NCBI RefSeq assembly: GCF_902459565.1
Contig: NZ_CABPSN010000009.1
Location: forward strand, 62,001-126,000
DNA from: Pandoraea aquatica
GTDB lineage: Bacteria; Pseudomonadota; Gammaproteobacteria; Burkholderiales; Burkholderiaceae
Direction of reading: 5' to 3'
Length of the DNA stretch: 64,000 bases
A program made the position numbers and the translations under genes. The notes below the pieces were generated by a model, which made no database searches, was not told the DNA's origin, and worked only from the letters and a program-made list of their open reading frames with translations. Below, one piece after another: positions 34,586 to 44,300 of this stretch (position 1 is its first letter; the number at the start of each line of letters is the position of its first letter).

Positions 34586-35383
34586 TCAGTTGCCGGTCTT
34601 GTTCGACGGCCCCGGCTTGACCGGTCCTTCGCTGATCGGCGCGGGCGACGAGAGCGGCTTGGCCGTCACGGTGTCGTTGCCGATGGGCGTGGTGGTGACC
34701 GTGGCCGCATTGGTGTCGTCCTGCACCGGTGCCGGGTTCTTCTCGGCTTCGGTCGACAGACGCTGCGCCTCTTCCGGCTTCACGTATTCATACAGTTTGA
34801 CGACCTTCTGCACGCCGTCGATGCGGCTCGCCACGTTCGCGCCGATGGTGCCTTCTTCCTGCGACACCAGCCCCATCAGATAGACGTCGCCACGCTCGGT
34901 CACGACCTTGAAGACATTGGCCGAGATTTCCTTCGTGTTGATCAGGTTCGCCTTGACCTTGCTGGTGATCCACGCGTCGTTCGAGCGCGAGCCGAACGAA
35001 CTCTTCGGCCCGATGGCCAGTTCGTCGACGATGCCGCGCACGTTGCTGATCTGCTTGACGATGTTCACAGCGGCTTGCTTGGTGGCGTCGTTCGGCACTT
35101 CGCCGGTGAGCAGCACGCGACGGTTGAAGACGGTCACGTTCACGTGCACGGCGTCGTCGGTCAGCGTATTGGCGATGTTGGCTTCGGCCTTGACCTGGAT
35201 CTCGCGGTCTTCCGTCTGCGCGCCGACCGAGCGACGGTCGGTGGCGACGAGTGCGCCTGTCGCGGCGCCGCCGAGGATGATGGGGGCGCAACCGGCGAGG
35301 GTTGCGGTAATCAGGGCTGCCGCGATCAGCGGCTTAATAAGACTTTGCAGACTTTGAACGCTTTGGGCGCGTCGGAAACTCAT
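34586..35383 (-). CDS. BON-domain lipoprotein (YraP/DolP-like)
   Basis: 265 residues. A lipoprotein signal ends in ITATLAGC with the lipobox Cys at about residue 32. Two BON domains follow (about 60-130 and 135-205). The last 60 residues are a low-complexity Pro/Thr-rich tail that standard YraP lacks. DolP acts in outer-membrane integrity. The order yraP-diaA-yraN-rsmI is conserved in proteobacteria and supports the call. Confidence 0.85.
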   Translation of the reverse strand: MSFRRAQSVQSLQSLIKPLIAAALITATLAGCAPIILGGAATGALVATDRRSVGAQTEDREIQVKAEANIANTLTDDAVHVNVTVFNRRVLLTGEVPNDATKQAAVNIVKQISNVRGIVDELAIGPKSSFGSRSNDAWITSKVKANLINTKEISANVFKVVTERGDVYLMGLVSQEEGTIGANVASRIDGVQKVVKLYEYVKPEEAQRLSTEAEKNPAPVQDDTNAATVTTTPIGNDTVTAKPLSSPAPISEGPVKPGPSNKTGN

Positions 35384-35503
35384 CGGGCTTTCTCCTTCCA
35401 GGATGTTCGGACGGGACGGCCCCCGCCGCGCCCGGTCGGCACCGCTCGCCCCCGCGACCCGGTACCCGTCACATGATCTTGACGCCTTAAGATGACAATA
35501 GGT

Positions 35504-36142
<639 letters not shown>

Positions 36143-36222
36143 TCAGATGCCGTCAGTCTTGAAAAGCGGCAATTTCGCAAGTGTAACAGGGCCGGCGGGC
36201 AAGGGTTCGGGCACGGCCTGGC

Positions 36223-36576
36223 TCAGAGATCGTCCGTGCGAAAAGCGTCGGGCAGCCAGCGCACCACGGGCGGGCGTCCGTCGAACGTCACCACATCGAA
36301 GCGGCACCGCGCCGCCGGACGCCGCAGCAGGTAGTGCCGGGCAGCCAGCGTCAGACGTCGCCGTTTCGCGTGCGTGATGCTTTGTGCCGCACCGCCGAAG
36401 TCGCTGCGTGCACGGGCGCGCACCTCGACGAATACCAGCACGCCGGCGCGATCCCGCATAATGAGGTCGATTTCGCCGCCCCGGCACTGATAATTGCGGG
36501 CGACGAGCCGCCATCCGCGCCGCTCCAATAGCGCCTGCGCGCGCCCCTCGAACGAAACTCCTAGCTGATTCGACAT
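36223..36576 (-). CDS. yraN: YraN/UPF0102 endonuclease-like protein
   Basis: 117 residues. [25 protein letters not shown] at the N-terminus, then [23 protein letters not shown], a restriction-endonuclease-like core (E-IDL...VFVEV+R). Its function is not known with certainty. The frame is open far upstream through the rsmI start; the ATG at 36576 is the one that matches the family. It is divergent from rsmI with a 113-base spacer. Confidence 0.85.
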   Translation of the reverse strand: MSNQLGVSFEGRAQALLERRGWRLVARNYQCRGGEIDLIMRDRAGVLVFVEVRARARSDFGGAAQSITHAKRRRLTLAARHYLLRRPAARCRFDVVTFDGRPPVVRWLPDAFRTDDL

Positions 36577-36689
36577 GGTTGTTCCGATGTTTTCCGTGAC
36601 CGGCGAAGCCGGCACTGTCCGAATTCCGATGCACCTCATGCACCTCACGCCCCGCATGACGATGCCCACGCGCATGGGAGGCCGATGCG

Positions 36690-37574
36690 ATGGATGAGCG
36701 TCTGATGTCGCTGACCGAAGGTCAGCATTACCCCACGGGCACCCTGTACGTGGTGGCCACACCGCTGGGCAACACCGCCGACATCACCGTGCGGGCCCTG
36801 CACATCCTCGGCATGGTCGACGCCATCGCCTGTGAAGATACGCGCAACAGCGCGCTGTTGTTGCAGCGTTACGGCATCGATAAGCCGCTGATTGCGGCCC
36901 ATCAGCACAACGAAAACGAAGCGGCGACGCGACTTGTGGAGCGCTTGCGCGGCGGCGAGCGCATCGCCTACATTTCGGACGCCGGCACGCCGGGCATCTC
37001 CGATCCGGGGGCACGACTGGTCGATGCGGTGCGCGCGGCGGGCCTGGGTGTGGTGCCGGTGCCGGGTGCTAGCGCGGTGATCACGTTGCTGTCGGCGGCG
37101 GGCGCTTGGGTGGAGACGTTCACGTTCGTGGGCTTTCTGCCGTCGAAGTCACAACAACGCGCCCAGGCGATTGCGGCTCTGTCGGGGTCGACGGCGGCAC
37201 AGGTGTTTTACGAAGCGCCGCACCGGATCGTGGAGACGGTGGCGGCCCTGGCCGAGGGGCTGGGCGGGGAGCGTCGTCTGCTGATCGGACGCGAGTTGAC
37301 CAAGCGCTTCGAGGACATTCACGAGTGTGCGCTGAGCGAGGGCGTGGCGTGGCTGAAGGCGGACGCGAACCGTCAGCGCGGCGAGTTCGTGCTGGCGGTT
37401 TCGGGCGCGGCGGCCAGCGAGAGCGACGACGGCGTGGATGCCGAGGCGCAGCGCGTCCTCGCGCTGCTCGTCGCGGAGCTACCGACGAAGAGCGCCGCCA
37501 AACTCGCGGCCGCGATTACCGGGGCACCGAAGAACGCGTTGTACGAGCGCGCGTTGGCGCTGAAGAACGGCTGA
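36690..37574 (+). CDS. rsmI: 16S rRNA 2'-O-ribose methyltransferase RsmI
   Basis: 294 residues. Methylates the 2'-OH of C1402 of 16S rRNA with S-adenosylmethionine. [21 protein letters not shown] at the N-terminus, [22 protein letters not shown] and [10 protein letters not shown] are the tetrapyrrole-methylase-type motifs of RsmI. The C-terminal helical domain ends with [15 protein letters not shown]. It diverges from yraN, the usual arrangement. Length is normal. Confidence 0.95.
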   Translation: MDERLMSLTEGQHYPTGTLYVVATPLGNTADITVRALHILGMVDAIACEDTRNSALLLQRYGIDKPLIAAHQHNENEAATRLVERLRGGERIAYISDAGTPGISDPGARLVDAVRAAGLGVVPVPGASAVITLLSAAGAWVETFTFVGFLPSKSQQRAQAIAALSGSTAAQVFYEAPHRIVETVAALAEGLGGERRLLIGRELTKRFEDIHECALSEGVAWLKADANRQRGEFVLAVSGAAASESDDGVDAEAQRVLALLVAELPTKSAAKLAAAITGAPKNALYERALALKNG

Positions 37575-37752
37575 TCGCGCGACGTTCGGCCACCGCTTTC
37601 AAGCGGTCTAAAAATCGGAAATATCTGGTGGGATTCTCGGCCATCCCCCAAAGCCAGCCGTCGATAACCGACCTATGATTGGCTCGTTCTCAGGGTCTCG
37701 GCCAATGTGCGCAAGCGGATTGGTCACCCCCCCGGGCCTGATGAGACATGAC

Positions 37753-37995
37753 ATGAAAATCATCCTTGCCAGCGCATCGATCGGAATCAGCGAATTGAAA
37801 TCAAACCCCAGTGCCGCCATCAACCGTGCCGACGGCCCCGTCGCCATCCTGAATCGCAACACTCCCGTGGCGTATCTCATTCCCGCTGCGGATTGGGAAA
37901 CGATCTGCGAGCGCCTGGACGATGCCGACCTCGCCGACATCATCCGTTCACGCGCCGGCGAAACGCCGGTGAGTACAAAGCTTGACGACTTATGA
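37753..37995 (+). CDS. Type II antitoxin (Phd/RelB-like)
   Basis: 80 residues. ISELKSNPSAAINRADG with GPVAILNRNTPVAYLIPA is the Phd/YefM-type DNA-binding N-terminus; the C-terminal acidic part (LDDADLADIIRSRAG) should cover the toxin. The ATG at 37753 fits the family; an ATG four codons upstream (37741) is possible. The stop overlaps the toxin reading frame by 14 bases. It probably represses its own promoter. Confidence 0.85.
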   Translation: MKIILASASIGISELKSNPSAAINRADGPVAILNRNTPVAYLIPAADWETICERLDDADLADIIRSRAGETPVSTKLDDL

Positions 37996-38272
37996 CCTGC
38001 AATTTCTCCCTTCGGCGCTCACGGAATGGCGCACGCTCGACGCGTCGATCCGGCGACAGTTCAAAACGAAACTGCAACAACGTCTTCGACACCCTCAGGG
38101 GCCCGGCAGTCGATTGAGATCGATGCCTGATTGCTACAAGATCAAACTCGCGTCCGCGGGTTATCGGCTGGTCTACCGGGTTAATGCGACGGCATTCACC
38201 GTCCTGGTGATCGCAGTGGGCAAGCGAGAGAACCTCGATACCTACCGCAAGGCACAAACGCGAATCCAATAG
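37982..38272 (+). CDS. Type II toxin of the RelE/ParE superfamily
   Basis: 96 residues. TYDLQFLPSALTEWRTLD at the N-terminus, GSRLRSMPDCYKIKL and GYRLVYRV in the centre, and VIAVGKRENLDTY at the end match RelE mRNA interferases. The only start in frame is a TTG at 37982, because a stop lies just before it, so the toxin is likely translated weakly and coupled to the antitoxin. The pair lies next to the large NEL gene on the opposite strand. Confidence 0.87.
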   Translation: MTTYDLQFLPSALTEWRTLDASIRRQFKTKLQQRLRHPQGPGSRLRSMPDCYKIKLASAGYRLVYRVNATAFTVLVIAVGKRENLDTYRKAQTRIQ

Positions 38273-38313
38273 GATGCCTGCCCCCGCCAAACCGGGGGTA
38301 GCCTTCGTGCCTA

Positions 38314-41300
38314 TCACCCCATCGCCAGCAGACGGTCGATTAGCGGGCGGTAGGCTTCGTAGGTCCGGGTTTGCAGCACACCCGGACCGGCCCCGCGCAG
38401 GGCGTCGGCGTCGTTGTCCAGACCGTCGTCCCTCAGATGGTCTTTCACCCGCTGCTGGAAGACATCCGGGTCCATGCTGTCCGTGAGTTGGTCCCTCGCC
38501 GCAGCGAACTCCTCCGGCCAGCGGCGTTCGAGCAATGCCTGCACCGGCCCCGAATTCGCCAGATACTTCGGGAAGTCCTTTTCCTCTTCTCGCAGCACCC
38601 GCTCCTTCGCCGCCTTCAAGTCCGCCTCCGTCACGCCCGACACGCCGAAGTAGCGCATCTCGGTCGCGTCCGTCGGCAACGCCAGCGCGCCGCGCAACTT
38701 CACCTGATACGCGAGAAACACTTCGATTTCGTCGACATAAGCCAGCGTCGGCACCTTCTCACGTGCGATCAGTTCGAGAAGATGGAGACGGTACAGGCCG
38801 AGCATCGTCGCCTTGAACAGTTTCGGATCGTCGTCGTACACACCCTTGGTCACCGCGTGCGCGAGCCACGCCTGCTTCATCTGCCCGAAGGTGTATGTCA
38901 CCCGGTCCTCACAAGATTCCGTCGAGCACAGACTCACCGGAAATATCTTCTCGCGAAACGACCGGTCTGCCTCCAGCTCAGTAATGAACTTCCTCGCGCG
39001 GCTGCGAAACGACGCACTTTCGTAATTCACAGTGCGACGAAGGCGGTCGAGAAACTGGGAAAAGTCCGGCGCGTTAGTCTCCTTCGCGAAACCCTCCCAA
39101 AGCTGCCGATGCATCGCCTGCACCGCCGGGTCGAACCAATCCGACACCGCGTCCGCCAGCGGGCGGGCGGCGATCTGAAAGGTGTTGCCCATCGAGAAAT
39201 ACACTTGCGCACCATTCGGCACGGCCGGACGTTGCTGCCATTCGAGAATGCGCTGCTCAGGAATCGGATTGCCCGCCATGTCCACGATGAGCGGACGCCC
39301 GAACAAGCTATGCGTCGGCACGACGCTACGCCAGCTCGCCACCACATGAGGAATGTTCGCAAACTGATTCGTCGTGAGCGTGAGCGTCTGCAACCCGGGC
39401 AACGCCGGCACATCGGTAAGCGTCGCGATGCGATTACGCGCGAGATTGAGTCTCATCAGGCTCGGCAGTCGATGGTCCCCTGTCAGCGGCAGGCGCGTCA
39501 GGTCGTTGCGCGCAAGATTGAGCGTCCCCAAGTCCGGCAGATCGAGCGGCAAATCCACTTGCTGAAGTCGCGGATTGTTATTGATCTCGATGCTGAGCAA
39601 CTGCGACGGCTCAGCAGCCCCCGCCCCTTCAGGCATCGACTCGATCTCAAAGCTGCGCAGCGACAGATTGCCGTCGACACCCAACATCGTCAGTGACTGA
39701 CACTCGTACGGAATACGCAGCGTATTCGCGTTCGTGCCATCGACCACGACAGTGATCGCGCGACCCATGACCGGCAAGCGGAATTCGCGAGGCACTACGG
39801 CGCGCTTGACGACGAAGCGCTCGACGCTGGGCAACGACTTCGGCAGCGTGAGATCGACATTCCCCTCGATGCGAAGACTCTTCAGATGCGGCATCACGTC
39901 CGGCAGCACGAGCGTGGCAGACGTATGCTGCAACACGCTCAGACTTTCGATGCCTCGCGGAATGCGATTCGGGCCAAAGAGCGCCAGCACGTTCTCCGGC
40001 TCGACCATCGGAAATGCCCATGCCGGGGGTGCCCCTTCGAGAATCCGCGTCAGGGCGATCTGTTTTGCCTCATCGACGGAGAGCTTGCCGCTCACGCGGG
40101 TGAGTGGCCTGAACTGCGCGAGGTAATCGCCCGCCTCCTTGAGGGTGTTGAAGATACCTGCATTCGCCAGCATCTTCGCGCCCGACACTTCCATACTGAT
40201 CGGCTCGCGCAGATAGATGGCGAACTCGCGCGGCGTCGATCCTGTGATCAGTCGTCGTTGCGCCAGCCACGTGCGCCGCTCTGCGCCCAATGCCCCGAGC
40301 GGGAATTCGAACTTGCCGAGATACGCATGCACGTCGGCTTCACTCAGAAAGTCCCCGGTCGCGACGAGAATCTGTTCGGCGGAGAGTCCATCCCTGCTGA
40401 GCAGCAACCACGCGTCGTTTGGCTTGATGTACGGGTAGGCCCACGACGGCGTGCGTCCGCTCATGCGATCCGTCACCAATCGATGCCGCGTCGCCGTATC
40501 GAGCGATTCGAAAGCGTTCAGATAGCGGCGTGCCGCGCCGATGTCTTCGAACACGCCCTTCGCGACCAGCACTTCCTCGGCCGAAAACATGCCCTCGTAC
40601 GACCTGGCGAACGCTGCCGCCCACATCGGTTTCCCGCCCTGTACCGCTTCGAGATCGAACCACGCCCACATCTCCGGTTTCGGAAACTCGAACTCGCTCC
40701 GGTACAGTGATTGCTGTGCATCGCCCACCGTGCCCGCTTTGCCAAGCACTTCGGCAGGCGACTGACCTGTCCATCCGAAGACGCGGCCGCGCTCCGACGC
40801 ACGCACATAGTTGAACGCCCACCCCGGCACCTTGCCCGTCGCGTGAATTTCCTGCGCCACCTCGATACGACGCATCGCTGCCACCCCCGGCGGGAAGACA
40901 AAAGCGTTCAGGAAGACGTTGACGTCTCGCGGCGCCAGACCGAGGTCAAGCAGGAAGCTGCTCGCGTCGATCGTCCGCGCTCGTTTGGCCGCCGTCGGCC
41001 CGCCGCCGAGCAAACCCGCGTCGTCCCACTGCCAACGGCCATCGCGAAACGTCACCGGAATGCCGGGCGCATTGGCACGTTGCGGATCACGCACCCGAAT
41101 CGTCGCCCATGCGTTGTCGGAGAACACTTCGAAGGTGCGGCCGCCGTCACGGATGTAGCTGCGTCCGTCGCGTTCGTAACGCACGCCGCCCGATACCGGA
41201 CCGGTGCGCACCGGCGTCGGGTCAACGTTGCCGACGTCGATGCCATGGGTCGCCAGCGTATCGCGCAGATGCCCGAGATCGTCGAAGGCCGCGCGCTGCC

Positions 41301-44300
41301 CCTTCACCTTATTCAGTACTTCGGTGACGTCGGCCGCATTCGCGAAATGCGATTTCCCGGCCCAGGCGAGCAGACGTCGCGGATCCATGATGCGCAATCC
41401 CGCACCGATATCCAGCGCGTCGGCCCACAAGAACGCGACGTCGAGTAGCGCTGCATCGATTTCTCCGCGCTGGATATTCTCGTAGGCGCTCATCAGGTCG
41501 ACGCCAGCCAGCGCAGCCGTTCCCACACCGCAAAGCGCTATGCCCGCGCCACCGGTCGGCGCAATGCAGACCGGCAGCAAGGCCAGTCGAACACCTTTGA
41601 CGACTTGTTCCCAGACGACTTCCGAACGGCTCGTCGTGCTCTCTTGCGTCTCGTCGATCCTGTCGAGCAGCCGCTGGTCGCCGAAGCTGCCGAAATCGTT
41701 CAAGGCCACCGTATGCATCTGCGATGCCCCGATCCCCTTGCCGTAACGCAGCGCGTCGTCGACAACTTTGCGATCCTTCGTGAGTACACGTCCCAACAGA
41801 TCGTCGTCATAGGGCGTGCGGTGCAGCCCCTCGCGGTACGCCGTGAGCGGTAGCAGTTCCGAGCCATACGGCCCCTCGGGCAGCCAGACGTAGTCTGTGC
41901 GCAGCGGCGCTTTGCCAACGGTATCCGGCCCCACGCGCTTGCGTTGCGAGAGGACCAGCACGCCGGGAATGCGACGGCCCGCAACGTATAGCTCGCTGAT
42001 GAACGCGTCGCCCACTGCCACGCGCCCCGGCAACCCGCCGACGAGACCGTTCAACCATGCGGCGTCCGCCGGCGGGAGACGTCCACTCGCCGTATCCATC
42101 GAAATCGTCACCTGAAGTTTTGCCCGGATCGCCACTTGCGTCAGATGCCGGAAAGTCTCCGCCGTCGGATCGTCCGATGTGAGCCACTGTCTGAGATGCG
42201 CGATGTAGGCATCTCCGGCGTAGGTGCTGCGAAGATTACGCTCAAGACTTTCCTTGAAGTCAGGCGTACTCAGACGCTCAGCGACCGCCGCATCGCTCGC
42301 GACGATTTGCGCGTCGCGCTGAAAGTTGTTGGTCGACGCGAACACGCCGTCGCCATGGTGGCGATAGCCTTCCAGCACCCAGTCCGTCACGGTCATGTTC
42401 TGACCGTTGAACAGGATCGAGACACTGTCGGCGTCGACCGCGCCGAGATCGGGCAAACCGTCGCCGCTTTTTCCCTCTACGCCACGCAAGCCCCGCGTGA
42501 GCTTGTCGCTCTCCGTGCGCCGCGTGAATTCCCGCAAGGGTGGAAGATGCTCCGCCTCATAGGCCTGAAAGCGTTGGTCGAGCGCCAGCGCGTCCGCGAG
42601 TTGCGCGGGCAATCCCGGCACCTTCGTCATCGGGTCGAGTTGCGTGGCGAGCCGATCGAGCTGACGTCGCGCCCACGCCTCAAGCCGTATGGGCAAACGC
42701 GCGCCGTCGTACGGCGAGAACTGGAGAAACTCGGGCTTCCAATGCGCGGGATTCTCGGATTGCGAGTCGAGGAATTTTCTCAGCGCCTGACGATCGCGCG
42801 GCGCGACCGCTTCCAACGCCACCTGCGGCAGCGTGCGCAGGGCGTCGTCGTTCACCGTCACGGTGGCAGGGCTCGACGGGGTCGGCTTTTCCATCTCACG
42901 GCTCAGCGACTTGCGAAGGCGTGGAAGATCCAGGTATTGATAGAGGGCCTGACGATTGTCAAATACGGACCACGCCTTTTCTTCGGGACGATAGAGCACC
43001 ACACAGTGGTCCGCGTCCTTGCGCTTGTTGTCCTTGCGAGCGAAGACGAGCCACGGCAACAGTGGAATCTCGGACATGCCGGGCGGCGCGAGGCGTAACG
43101 CGCCGACCTCGACATCCGGCGCGTCGTGCATCGCATCCTGCATCAGACGCAGCCCCTGAATCCACGCGTCGCGTCCGCCCGTCAGATGCCCCTTCAGCTT
43201 CGCTTCCAGAATGTCGCGATGCAGTTCTCCTTCGAGGAAGGTCGCGAATGGCGTCTGCAACGAGGGAATCGACGATTCGATCGCCTTGAACCGCGCCTGC
43301 GGTGTCGTGCGGCAAGCCTGACCACGCAGCAACGTGCGCATCAGCGCGGTCTGCGCTGCCGTCACCGGCTGACCGTTCAGGAAACCTTCGAACGTCTCCG
43401 GATCGCGGCGCGAATCGCCCGACAGACAGGCGTCGATCAGGCGTTGCTGCACGATGATCGGCGGCGAGATGCCCTCAACCGGCGCAGGATATGTCACCGT
43501 CCATGACGCCGGATCCCCTTGAAGCCCTGACTGCGCGAACGCGACGTACACCACATCGAGCGGCTGTGCGTGATGGATCGCCTGCGCGAATTTATCGAAG
43601 CGATCGCGCGCCTTTTGCACGTAATGCAGCCAGAGCTTCTGCTCCGATTCCGGCGCGCGTGCCAGCCATTCGAGCGACGGGTCCGAACGCCAATGCGATT
43701 GCAACGCGCCGAACAGGCGCTTTTCGTCGTCACCGGAGACCGAGTGCCGATACTGGTCGACGGCATCGATGATGTCGATGACGGTTTCGGTGTCAGCACG
43801 ATCACCAGCGGCGACGTCTCGCATTTGCGTCAGCCGTTGCGCCGTCGTGCTCGAATCGACGGAACGACGCAAGCGTCGATGGTCGGGGGCGACGTCAGGG
43901 ACATCGAACTCGCTGAAGTCGTCTGCGTCATCGTTTGCTTCGTCTTCCTGGATCGCTGCGATCTCGTTGAAGTCGTGACGCAGCAACGCTGCGACCCGTT
44001 CAACGACGTCTGGCGCGTGGGGATCGGGCGCATTCGACACGACTCCGGCGATGGCCTCCAGCGTCGAGCCCCAGACACCATCGTCGCCCGCGTGAAGGCG
44101 GTCGGCAAGTTTCGCAATGAGCGCTTGCTGTGAAGTCGTGAGCGCCGGATCGGTCGCTGTCGCGTTGCTACCCTCGCCAGGTCCGGCCGAGGGCGGCGCA
44201 CCCTCCGGCCGCATCCATTCATAGCCGGTGTAGAGGATGCCGCTCGTGGCGGCGAGGCCGAACACGCTGGCCGAGAGGCCCAGCTTGGGGTTCGTCGACG

